7,435 nucleotides of DNA, taken from contig CALEYV010000121.1 in NCBI GenBank assembly GCA_937927875.1, positions 1 to 7,435 of the forward strand, written 5' to 3'. Of this stretch, positions 1 through 7,435 are shown piece by piece. Each line of letters starts with the position of its first letter. Position 1 is the stretch's first letter. A model generated the notes under the pieces. It saw nothing but the letters and a program-made list of their open reading frames with translations. It made no database searches and was not told the origin of the DNA. Position numbers and translations under genes: made by a program. The DNA is from an uncultured Actinomycetes bacterium. GTDB taxonomy: Bacteria > Actinomycetota > Acidimicrobiia > IMCC26256 > PALSA-555.

Positions 1-2
1 CA

Positions 3-944
3 GTGGCGAAGGAGCGCGTCGAGCGGGACGAGGAAGACCTCGTCCGGCTCTACTTGACCGACATCGGCCAGTACCCGCTGCTGACGAAGGACGACGAGGT
101 CCGCCTGGCCCAGCAGATCGAGGCCGGGAACGCAGCCCGGGAGGACGCCGAGCGGCTCCCGGCCAAGAAGCTCACCCCGGCCAAGAAGCGCGAGCTGCGG
201 CGCACCTCGCGCGAGGGCGAGTACGCCCAGCGCACGTTCGTGCAGTCGAACCTGCGGCTCGTGGTCTCGATCGCCAAGAAGTACCAGGCCTCGGGCCTGC
301 CCCTCCTCGACCTCATCCAGGAGGGGAACCTCGGCCTCATGCACGCGGTCGAGAAGTTCGACTGGCGCAAGGGCTTCAAGTTCTCCACCTACGCGACCTG
401 GTGGATCCGCCAGGCCATCACCCGCGGCATCGCCAACACGGGTCGCACCATCCGGCTACCGGTCCACGCCGGCGACACGCTGGCTCGGCTGCAGAAGGCC
501 CGGTCCCGGCTGGAGCTGAAGCTCGGTCGTCCGGCGACCCTCGCCGAGCTGGCGGTCGAGGTCGAGATGCCCGAGGACAAGGTGACCGAGGCGCTGCGCT
601 TCGCCGCCGAGCCGCTCTCGCTGTCGGAGCCGCTCCGCGAGGACGGCGACGCCGAGCTCGGTGACATCGTCGAGGACCGCTCGGCCGAGTCGCCGTTCGA
701 GGTCGCGGCCACCGCCCTGCTGCCGGACGAGATCGAGAAGCTGCTCGGCCCGCTCGACGAGCGGGAGCGCCAGATCCTCGCCCTGCGGTTCGGGCTCGAC
801 CGGGGCGAGCCGCGCACGCTCGAAGAGGTGGGTGAGTACTTCAACCTGACTCGGGAGCGCATCCGCCAGATCGAGGCCCGGGCCATGTCGAAGCTGCGGC
901 ACCCGTCGGCCGACACCGGCGCCCGCGACCTGCTCGCGGTTTAG
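3..944 (+). CDS. RpoD/SigA-family RNA polymerase sigma factor (group 2-like)
   Basis: This 313-residue protein is a sigma-70 family factor that directs RNA polymerase core enzyme to promoters. Region 1.2 spans about residues 11-42 (DLVRLYLTDIGQYPLL). Region 2 spans about 77-155, with the core-binding NLRLVVSIAKKYQ stretch at 83-95 and the -10 recognition stretch YATWWIRQAITRG at 130-142. Region 3 covers about 157-232. Region 4 covers about 245-300, with its helix-turn-helix at 272-297 (RERIRQIEARAMSKL). It lacks region 1.1 and the long basic/acidic N-terminal tail of the housekeeping factor. At this length it fits a group 2 (SigB/HrdB-paralogue-like) factor, but a short primary sigma cannot be excluded. 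A lysine/arginine-rich linker fills about residues 43-76. The GTG at the window edge is a plausible start, but only two bases precede it, so no ribosome binding site is visible and the gene could begin upstream. It converges on the tRNA gene. Confidence 0.93.
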   Translation: MAKERVERDEEDLVRLYLTDIGQYPLLTKDDEVRLAQQIEAGNAAREDAERLPAKKLTPAKKRELRRTSREGEYAQRTFVQSNLRLVVSIAKKYQASGLPLLDLIQEGNLGLMHAVEKFDWRKGFKFSTYATWWIRQAITRGIANTGRTIRLPVHAGDTLARLQKARSRLELKLGRPATLAELAVEVEMPEDKVTEALRFAAEPLSLSEPLREDGDAELGDIVEDRSAESPFEVAATALLPDEIEKLLGPLDERERQILALRFGLDRGEPRTLEEVGEYFNLTRERIRQIEARAMSKLRHPSADTGARDLLAV

Positions 945-949
945 TCGCC

Positions 950-1003
950 GGCGCTCGGCGCCCGCACCGCACGCGTCATCACCGTCACGCGGCGCGCCGC
1001 GCC
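950..1003. terminator. Possible bidirectional terminator hairpins between sigma gene and tRNA-Sec
   Basis: Two GC-only inverted repeats lie in the 60-base gap between the convergent sigma factor and tRNA genes. One is a 5-bp stem, GGCGC-TCG-GCGCC, at 950-962. The other is a perfect 14-base palindrome, CGCGGCGCGCCGCG, at 988-1001. The palindrome lies 3 bases past the encoded CCA of the tRNA. Neither is followed by a T-tract, so termination is inferred from position and from the usual U-poor hairpins of high-GC bacteria. Confidence 0.3.
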
Positions 1004-1004
1004 T

Positions 1005-1098
1005 TGGCGGAGGTGGCAGGAATCGAACCCACCGGACAGGGATCACCCGTCCCACTCGTTTTGAAGACGAGGGGGGCCACCAGACCCCGTTCACCTCC
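1005..1098 (-). tRNA. selC: tRNA-Sec (anticodon UCA)
   Basis: This is the selenocysteine tRNA, which reads recoded UGA codons once charged through SerRS and SelA and delivered by SelB. Read on the minus strand it is 94 nt including an encoded CCA (1007-1005). The acceptor stem GGAGGTG (1098-1092) pairs with CACCTCC (1015-1009), with discriminator G at 1008. The D stem has six pairs, GGGGTC/GGCCCC, around a 4-nt TGGT loop (1088-1073). The anticodon stem CTCGT/ACGAG holds loop CTTCAAA, so the anticodon is TCA at 1064-1062. The long variable arm pairs GGAC with GTCC and GGG with CCC, with one bulged T at 1038 (1052-1034). The T arm carries TTCGATT as its loop. The long variable arm, 6-bp D stem, G discriminator and UCA anticodon together exclude Ser, Leu and Trp tRNAs. 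The acceptor/T arm looks 7+5 rather than the usual bacterial 8+5. It starts 13 bases after the rhomboid stop on the same strand. Confidence 0.95.
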
Positions 1099-1111
1099 GC
1101 TGGGCGTTGTA

Positions 1112-1918
1112 TCAGGCCGGGACCGGGGCCGCGACGGGCGGCGTCTCGGGCCGCCGGGCCCGCTCCCGCAGCCGCCAGTACGCGCCGACGAGCACCCCGA
1201 ACGTGAACCCGCCGACGTGCGCGCCCCACGCGATCCCGGCGTTGGCCAGCACGTACTGGAACTGCAGCAGGAACCAGAGCACGAGCAGCCAGATCGCCGT
1301 CACCTTCCGGAGCAGGAAGGGCCCGAAGAAGATCATCGACTTGATGCGCGCCTTCGGGTAGCAGACGAGATAGGCGCCCATCACCGCCGCGATGGCGCCC
1401 GAGGCGCCGATGATCGGCACCGTCGAGCTCGGGTCGATGGCCACCTGGCTCGCGGTCGCGACCGCGCCACCGATCAGGTAGAGGAGCAGGAACCGCCACC
1501 AGCCCTTGCGGTCCTCGATGTTGTTGCCGAACACCCAGAGGAAGAGCATGTTCCCGAACAGGTGCGGGATGCTCCCGTGCAGGAACATCGTGAGCACCGC
1601 GGCCAGGTAGACGTTCTTGCCGGGGTCGTGGGCCGGTCCGCTGGCATGCGTGCACGCCTCCGTGTCACCGTCGTTGAACGTGCGCTGGAACTCGGCCTCG
1701 GTGAGGGGCCGGCCCCGGACCAGCTCGCAGGGGATCCCGGCGTTGTCGACGACAAAGCGCAGGTCGTTGGCGCTCACCGTCTCGGCGACGCCGCTCCAGG
1801 AGAAGTGGATGTCGCGGCTCGGCTGCACCGCGAAGTACACGATCGTGCAGGCGAGAATCAGCAGCACCGTGCACCACGGGAGCCGGCGCACCGGGTTCTC
1901 GTCGGCCATCGGGATCAT
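1112..1918 (-). CDS. Rhomboid family intramembrane serine protease
   Basis: This 268-residue polytopic membrane protein has the rhomboid signature. HLFGN at 119-123 is the HxxxN motif. The catalytic serine is S173 in GASGA (171-175), and the catalytic histidine is H234 in WGAHVGG. Rhomboids cleave transmembrane segments of other membrane proteins. The first membrane segment covers about residues 13-31. It is followed by an extracytoplasmic insert of about 70 residues holding C64 and C89, which might form a disulfide, and then by the six-helix core. The tail from about 251 is short, basic, then Pro/Ala-rich. The ATG at 1918 is chosen because it overlaps the stop of the upstream gene as ATGA, the usual sign of translational coupling. 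A second ATG three codons later has no better ribosome binding site. The reading frame stays open far upstream, but that part is the shadow of the neighbouring gene. The substrate is unknown. Confidence 0.92.
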   Translation of the reverse strand: MIPMADENPVRRLPWCTVLLILACTIVYFAVQPSRDIHFSWSGVAETVSANDLRFVVDNAGIPCELVRGRPLTEAEFQRTFNDGDTEACTHASGPAHDPGKNVYLAAVLTMFLHGSIPHLFGNMLFLWVFGNNIEDRKGWWRFLLLYLIGGAVATASQVAIDPSSTVPIIGASGAIAAVMGAYLVCYPKARIKSMIFFGPFLLRKVTAIWLLVLWFLLQFQYVLANAGIAWGAHVGGFTFGVLVGAYWRLRERARRPETPPVAAPVPA

Positions 1919-2499
1919 CGCGGTGCCCCCGCTTTCGGCGGCCACGTGTACCCGCTCCACTGGGCGCCGTCCCACCACCGCATCGACGCCTCGTGCCACG
2001 GGTCGGCGTGCCAGCCCGGCGGCGGCAGCCTCGGCCCCGCCTCCGCGGCTCGCTGCTGCGCGCCGGGGATGCCGGCCAGCAGCGCCCGCACCAGGTCGTC
2101 GCGGTGGTTCGTGCCCACCGACAGCCAGTACTTCTTTCCCCCGTCCACCCCGCGGACGCCCACCGAGTCGCGGGTCCAGATCGGGTTGGCGCCGAGGTAG
2201 CGGGGGTTGAAGGCCCGCCAGGGCCAGGTGTTGCTGGCCCGGCCCAGCGTGGCGGGATCGAGCGCGGCGAGGCGGGCCCAGCGCCGGTTCACCCACACGT
2301 AGTCGTCGTCGAGGCGCACCACCGCGCCGCGGTACCGCAGGACGTTGATGATCCACGCCAGCAGGGCGAGCGGCACGATGATCGGCGCCAGCGCCAGGGC
2401 GGTGATGATCACGATCACCGGGAGCCAGAGCCAGGCGCGGGGGGCGGGGCCGATTCTCTCCTCGTAGCGGATCTGGCTGCTCGCCCCGGCCGTGCTCAC
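1915..2499 (-). CDS. DUF3093-like / DUF2510 membrane protein
   Basis: This 194-residue protein of unknown function has two recognisable parts. The first resembles actinobacterial DUF3093 proteins. It starts with a short charged stretch (RYEERI, 11-16), then a two-helix membrane hairpin (about 22-54), then a soluble beta-rich region. Its conserved-looking features are W100-R-A-F-N-P and KKYWLSVGTNHRDDLVRAL near 122-140. The second is a C-terminal DUF2510 motif at about 160-186 (PPGWHADP and RWWDGAQW), a short tryptophan-rich module often appended to actinobacterial membrane proteins. It is translated from a GTG, and no clear ribosome binding site precedes it. A TANNNT-type hexamer lies only ten bases upstream of the GTG, so a leaderless or nearly leaderless message is possible. 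The gene overlaps the rhomboid gene by four bases, which suggests they are made together. The domain assignment is from remembered family patterns and is firmer for DUF2510 than for DUF3093. Confidence 0.82.
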   Translation of the reverse strand: MSTAGASSQIRYEERIGPAPRAWLWLPVIVIITALALAPIIVPLALLAWIINVLRYRGAVVRLDDDYVWVNRRWARLAALDPATLGRASNTWPWRAFNPRYLGANPIWTRDSVGVRGVDGGKKYWLSVGTNHRDDLVRALLAGIPGAQQRAAEAGPRLPPPGWHADPWHEASMRWWDGAQWSGYTWPPKAGAPR

Positions 2500-2591
2500 A
2501 GTGCGGGGGAGCGTAGGGGTTGGGCGCCACGAGACGCTCCGGGTCGGCCGGGATAACCTCGGTCAGCCCAGTCACCGACCTGGAGGGCGTC
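2500..2591. promoter_or_regulatory. Divergent promoter region between DUF2510 gene and small membrane peptide gene
   Basis: These 92 bases separate two divergent starts. On the minus strand, TACGCT (2515-2510) fits the actinobacterial -10 pattern TANNNT and would place a transcript start at or within a few bases of the GTG at 2499. On the plus strand, TAACCT (2554-2559) would give a leader of about 26 bases for the small gene. Neither has a recognisable TTGACA-like -35 box at 17-18 bases, so both calls are weak. Confidence 0.3.
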
Positions 2592-2666
2592 GTGAAGAAG
2601 CTGCTCGTGCTCCTGATCCTCGTGATGGTCGGCGTCGCGGTCGCGCGCAAGCTCCGCGAAGCCTGA
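2592..2666 (+). CDS. 24-residue single-pass membrane microprotein
   Basis: This short ORF begins with GTG and encodes 24 residues. The start is MKKLLVLLILVMVGVAVA, one hydrophobic helix after two lysines, and the end is a basic tail RKLREA. A good ribosome binding site, GGAGGG at 2582-2587, lies four bases before the start codon. The ORF ends in TGA just ahead of a strong hairpin. Short N-terminal Lys-Lys, one helix, then R/K-K-L-R recalls the N-terminal half of the actinobacterial DLW-39 family peptides, but the acidic/tryptophan tail of that family is absent. Topology would be N-in with only a few residues outside the helix. No function can be assigned. It could be a regulatory or assembly peptide, and a chance ORF remains possible, although the Shine-Dalgarno site, composition and position argue for a real gene. 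Confidence 0.6.
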   Translation: MKKLLVLLILVMVGVAVARKLREA

Positions 2667-2683
2667 TCCGTCACTCACGCTCG

Positions 2684-2710
2684 GTCGGGCCCGCCCATGG
2701 CGGGCCCGAC
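2684..2710. terminator. Perfect 12-bp hairpin, likely bidirectional terminator
   Basis: GTCGGGCCCGCC (2684-2695) and GGCGGGCCCGAC (2699-2710) form a perfect 12-bp stem with a 3-base CAT loop. It sits 17 bases past the stop of the small membrane peptide gene (+) and 12 bases past the stop of the convergent D-cysteine desulfhydrase gene (-), so one element could stop both. No T-tract follows on either strand, as is common for hairpin terminators in very GC-rich genomes. Confidence 0.65.
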
Positions 2711-2722
2711 TCGCGTCCGGGC

Positions 2723-3703
2723 TCAGCCCTCGGCGCGCTCTCCGAAGCGGCCCGCGTAGCGCTCCGCGAACAGCGCCGGTGATCCGCCGGTGTGCCAGAA
2801 GACGATCGCCCCGTCGGTCGGCACCCGCTCCTCCCGCACCGCCGCCAGCAGGCCCGCCATCGCCTTGCCCGTGTACACGGGATCGAGGACCAGCCCCTCG
2901 AGGCGGGCCGCCAGCTCGATCGCCTCGACCGTCGCGTCGGTGAGCGCGCCGTAGCCGGACCCGAACCGGGCGTGGTCGACCACCGCCGGCTGGCTCGGCT
3001 CGGGACGGCCGGTGCGCGCCGCCGCCTCGGCGGCGAGGCGCGGCACGACGGCGTCGAGGTCGGGACGGGTGCCGACGTCCACCCCGAGGATGCCGACCTC
3101 GGGCGAGAGGCCGGCCAACAGGCCGGCGTGGGTGCCACCCGACCCGTCGGCTACCACGACCAGGGCGACGTCGACGTCCTGCGCGCCGGCCTGAACCGAG
3201 AGCTCGTCGGCCGCGTCCGCGTACGCGGCCACGCCGGTCACCGACGCGCCCCCGACCGGGATCGCGAACGGACGGCGCCCGTCCCGAGTGAGGCGGGCCG
3301 CCAGCTCCTCGATCGCGGCCTCGAGCGCGTAGTAGTCGACCGGCCCGGTGAAGTGCAGGTGGGCGCCGAGCAGCTCGTCGAGCAGCAGATTGCCGCTCGG
3401 CCGCTCCGGCCGGTCGCCGGCCAGCGCCACGTGGCAGTCGAGCCCGAGCCGGTTGGCGGCCGCGTTGGTCATCCGCACGTGGTTGCTCTGGGGACCCCCG
3501 CCGGTGACGAGCGTGTCGCAGCCGGACTCGAGCGCCTCGGCGCCGAGGGCCTCGAGCTTCCGGGCCTTGTTGCCGCCCAGGGCCAGGCCGGTGCAGTCGT
3601 CCCGCTTCACGAACACCGCCGGGCCTCCAAGCGTGGCGCCGAGCCGTGGCATCGCCTCGAGGGGGGTGGGGAGGTGGGCGAGGCCGAGCCCCGACGGGCT
3701 CAC
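2723..3703 (-). CDS. D-cysteine desulfhydrase-like PLP-dependent enzyme (ACC deaminase superfamily)
   Basis: This 326-residue cytoplasmic enzyme belongs to the fold-type II PLP family that contains D-cysteine desulfhydrase and 1-aminocyclopropane-1-carboxylate (ACC) deaminase. The PLP lysine is K46 in GGNKARKLE. The QSNHVR motif at 72-77 supplies the catalytic serine S73. GSGGTHAG at 187-194 is the phosphate-binding loop. The residues that separate the two activities read T278 in DPVYTGKAM and T305 in HTGG. These are the desulfhydrase-type threonines, whereas ACC deaminases carry Glu and Leu there. The expected reaction is D-cysteine to pyruvate, ammonia and H2S. The GTG at 3703 is chosen because it overlaps the stop of the upstream HAD gene as GTGA and gives the usual family length. 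The frame runs on upstream, but only as arginine-rich shadow sequence. Related activity on other beta-substituted D-amino acids is possible. Confidence 0.88.
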   Translation of the reverse strand: MSPSGLGLAHLPTPLEAMPRLGATLGGPAVFVKRDDCTGLALGGNKARKLEALGAEALESGCDTLVTGGGPQSNHVRMTNAAANRLGLDCHVALAGDRPERPSGNLLLDELLGAHLHFTGPVDYYALEAAIEELAARLTRDGRRPFAIPVGGASVTGVAAYADAADELSVQAGAQDVDVALVVVADGSGGTHAGLLAGLSPEVGILGVDVGTRPDLDAVVPRLAAEAAARTGRPEPSQPAVVDHARFGSGYGALTDATVEAIELAARLEGLVLDPVYTGKAMAGLLAAVREERVPTDGAIVFWHTGGSPALFAERYAGRFGERAEG

Positions 3704-4497
3704 GCCGCGGCGCGTTCGCGGTGCCGCAGCCACCACCAGACGGCGACGCCGGCGCCGGCGGCGGCGAGCGCGCCGCTGGCGGCCCAGGTCGGCTCGCCGC
3801 CCGGGATCCGGTCGCGGAGCCGGACCGGCTTGGCGAAGTTGAGGATCTCCCACTCCTCGGCCCGGGCCAGGCGAGCGAGGTCGCGATCCGGGTTGACCGC
3901 CACCGGGTGGCCGACCGCCCGCAGCATCGGCTCGTCGGTGACCGAGTCGGAGTACGCGTACGAGGCCTCGAGGTCGATGTCGCGCTCGGCGGCCAGTTGA
4001 CGGATCGCCTCCGCCTTGTACGGCCCGTAGCCGTAGAAGGCCAGCTCGCCGGTGTAGTCGCCCTCGGCGTCGACCTCGGCCCGGGTCGCGATCACGTCGT
4101 CGACGCCGAGGTGCTCACCGAGCGGTCGCACGACCTCCTCCGGCGCCGAGCTCACGAGTACCACGATGCGACCGGCGGCGTGGTGCTCGCCGATGAGGTC
4201 GAGCGCCTCCTTGAAGATGATCGGGGTGACGATCTCCTCGAGCGTCTCCCGCACGATCTCGGCCACGTGGCGCTGGTTCCACCCCTGGATGAGGCCCAGC
4301 ATCGCCGTGCGCAGCTTCTCCATCTTCGATTCGTCGGCGCCGACGAGCATGAAGATCACCTGCGCGTACGCGCTCTTGACGATCGCGCGTCGCGAGAGGA
4401 GCCCCTCGCGGTAGAAGGGACGACCGAACGCCAGGACGCTGCTCTTGGCGATCACGGTCTTGTCGAGGTCGAAGAACGCGGCCTCCACCGCGCCCAC
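3700..4497 (-). CDS. HAD-IB family hydrolase (SerB-like) with C-terminal membrane anchor
   Basis: This 265-residue haloacid dehalogenase superfamily protein of the phosphoserine-phosphatase-like IB group has all four motifs. Motif I is D10-L-D12-K-T14, where D10 is the nucleophile and D12 the general acid/base. Motif II is S116 in VVLVSSAPEE, motif III is K161 in GPYKAEA, and motif IV is D184 with D188 in YSDSVTDEPM. An alpha-helical cap lies between motifs I and II. Residues about 238-256 form one hydrophobic segment (WAAS to AVWWW) followed by a basic tail, suggesting a C-terminal membrane anchor with the catalytic domain in the cytoplasm. The GTG at 4497 is preferred because GAGGG lies five bases upstream and motif I then falls at its usual distance from the N-terminus. 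The frame is open back to an ATG-like start at 4602, but that extension is low-complexity Ala/Arg/Thr. It overlaps the desulfhydrase start by four bases. A monoester phosphatase role is likely, but the substrate is not evident. Confidence 0.87.
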   Translation of the reverse strand: MGAVEAAFFDLDKTVIAKSSVLAFGRPFYREGLLSRRAIVKSAYAQVIFMLVGADESKMEKLRTAMLGLIQGWNQRHVAEIVRETLEEIVTPIIFKEALDLIGEHHAAGRIVVLVSSAPEEVVRPLGEHLGVDDVIATRAEVDAEGDYTGELAFYGYGPYKAEAIRQLAAERDIDLEASYAYSDSVTDEPMLRAVGHPVAVNPDRDLARLARAEEWEILNFAKPVRLRDRIPGGEPTWAASGALAAAGAGVAVWWWLRHRERAAA

Positions 4498-4731
4498 GGT
4501 AGCCCTCGCCGTTGCCGGCACCGAAGAAGCGCCGCGCCCGCCCGTCGTCGTGCGCGATGTGGTCCGCGGCGCGTCGGCTCCGTGCGCCCCCGCCCCCCGC
4601 ACGCGTCGGCTGCGGGCCGCCTCCCGGTCGTGCCGGCGCGCTAGCGTTCGCGCCTCCCGGCGGGGCCGGGCTCAGCCTCGGCGTGCCGCAGGCCGGGAGG
4701 CCGACCGGACAGGGGAAGGAGCTTCGAACAG
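4498..4731. promoter_or_regulatory. Divergent intergenic region of HAD-IB and hppA genes
   Basis: About 234 very GC-rich bases lie between the two divergent starts and must hold the hppA promoter. On the plus strand TAGCGT (4642-4647) fits a TANNNT -10 box and would leave a leader of roughly 80 bases, but no good -35 is visible. The ribosome binding site of hppA, GGAAGGAG (4714-4721), is strong although about ten bases from the ATG. I see no riboswitch or other conserved RNA element here. Confidence 0.3.
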
Positions 4732-7062
<2,331 letters not shown>

Positions 7063-7065
7063 GCC

Positions 7066-7079
7066 CCGGCCGCGGCCGG
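7066..7079. terminator. Palindrome in hppA-dedA convergent gap
   Basis: CCGGCCGCGGCCGG is a perfect 14-base palindrome that nearly fills the 19-base gap between the two convergent stop codons. It can fold as a five- or six-pair all-GC hairpin with a very small loop and no T-tract. A terminator role for both genes is inferred from position only. Confidence 0.3.
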
Positions 7080-7081
7080 CG

Positions 7082-7435
7082 TCAGCCCTGGTCGCCCGGC
7101 GCCCCGGTGCCGCTCTCGCCGGCCGGCGCCTCGCTGGCGTGCCGGCGGGCCCGCCGCCACTCGAAGAACACCGGCAGCAGCGAGACCAGGATGATCACCG
7201 CGATGAGCGGCAGCAGGTAGTTGTCGATGTTGCCGCCGATGGCGTTGCCGAGCGCGTAGCCGAGGAGCAACACCCCGATCGCCCAGAGGAAGGCGCCGAC
7301 CAGGTTGTAGAGCGAGTACACGCGGCGCTGCATGCGGCCGACGCCCGCCATCACCGGCATGAAGGTGCGGACGACCGGGACGAAGCGGGCCAGCACGATC
7401 GCCTTCGCGCCGTGCCGCTCGAAGAAGGCGTGCGT
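7082..7435 (-). CDS. DedA family membrane protein (C-terminal part, cut by window edge)
   Basis: The visible 117 C-terminal residues belong to the DedA (SNARE-associated/VTT domain) membrane protein family, whose members act in membrane homeostasis and, in some cases, undecaprenyl-phosphate or phospholipid translocation. The frame enters from the right edge as THAFFERHGAKAIVLARFVP, followed by VVRTFMPVMAGVGRM. The FFERHG, ARF-P and R-T-F-P-AG-GRM pattern is the characteristic conserved DedA stretch, with its essential arginines. Two membrane segments follow: LYNLVGAFLWAIGVLLLGYAL and YLLPLIAVIILVSLLPVFF. The protein ends in a basic then Gly/Glu-rich cytoplasmic tail. The GTG at 7396 lies inside the conserved domain, so it is not the start; the true start lies beyond the window. 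It is convergent with hppA. Confidence 0.9.
   Translation of the reverse strand, partial: THAFFERHGAKAIVLARFVPVVRTFMPVMAGVGRMQRRVYSLYNLVGAFLWAIGVLLLGYALGNAIGGNIDNYLLPLIAVIILVSLLPVFFEWRRARRHASEAPAGESGTGAPGDQG

Noticed and set aside
1112..2674. A 520-codon open frame on the minus strand covering both the rhomboid and the DUF2510 gene
   Set aside because: Only the last 268 codons look like a membrane protease. The upstream part is Arg/Pro/Gly-rich shadow of the DUF3093/DUF2510 gene in another frame, and the ATGA overlap marks the true boundary.
3727..3780. Apparent GC-rich repeat (runs of GCCG/GGCG)
   Set aside because: It is explained by the Ala/Gly-rich membrane anchor coding sequence of the HAD protein, and no regular unit or spacing is present.
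2723..3853. Longer N-terminus for the D-cysteine desulfhydrase starting at 3853
   Set aside because: The extra 50 residues are arginine-rich and lie inside the coding sequence of the HAD gene. The GTG at 3703 gives family length and a GTGA overlap.
3700..4602. Longer N-terminus for the HAD-IB protein starting at 4602
   Set aside because: The 35 extra residues are low-complexity Ala/Arg/Thr/Gly with no domain, and a good ribosome binding site sits just before the GTG at 4497. It is not strictly excluded.

Overview
This is a high-GC window of ordinary-looking chromosome. Its codon use, GTG starts and protein families point to an actinobacterium. The closest feel is the Acidimicrobiia-type lineages, inferred from the style of the sigma factor, the DUF3093/DUF2510 protein and the K+-independent proton-pumping pyrophosphatase. 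I see no insertion sequence, phage gene, CRISPR array or other mobile element, and essentially all of the window is explained by genes.

Layout, left to right. An RpoD/SigA-family sigma factor (+) occupies the left edge. It converges on a selenocysteine tRNA (selC, -) with a UCA anticodon, a six-pair D stem and a long variable arm. The tRNA starts 13 bases after the stop of a rhomboid intramembrane protease gene (-). The rhomboid gene overlaps by four bases (ATGA) with an upstream membrane protein gene of DUF3093-like plus DUF2510 architecture (-). Divergent from that gene is a tiny gene (+) for a 24-residue single-pass membrane peptide. It ends just before a perfect 12-bp hairpin that separates it from a convergent D-cysteine desulfhydrase gene (-). 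The desulfhydrase gene is joined by a GTGA overlap to an upstream HAD-IB phosphatase-like gene with a C-terminal membrane anchor (-). After a divergent intergenic region of about 234 bases comes hppA (+), a K+-independent H+-translocating pyrophosphatase that fills the right third. It converges on the 3' part of a DedA-family membrane protein gene (-) cut by the right edge.

How the parts relate. Two pairs, DUF3093/DUF2510 with rhomboid and HAD-IB with D-cysteine desulfhydrase, look translationally coupled. The most informative element is selC: it implies that the organism decodes UGA as selenocysteine somewhere, although no selenoprotein or other sel gene is visible here. I found no convincing new biological system. 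The points most worth a second look are the tRNA-Sec, its apparent 7+5 acceptor/T arm, and the 24-residue membrane peptide gene.
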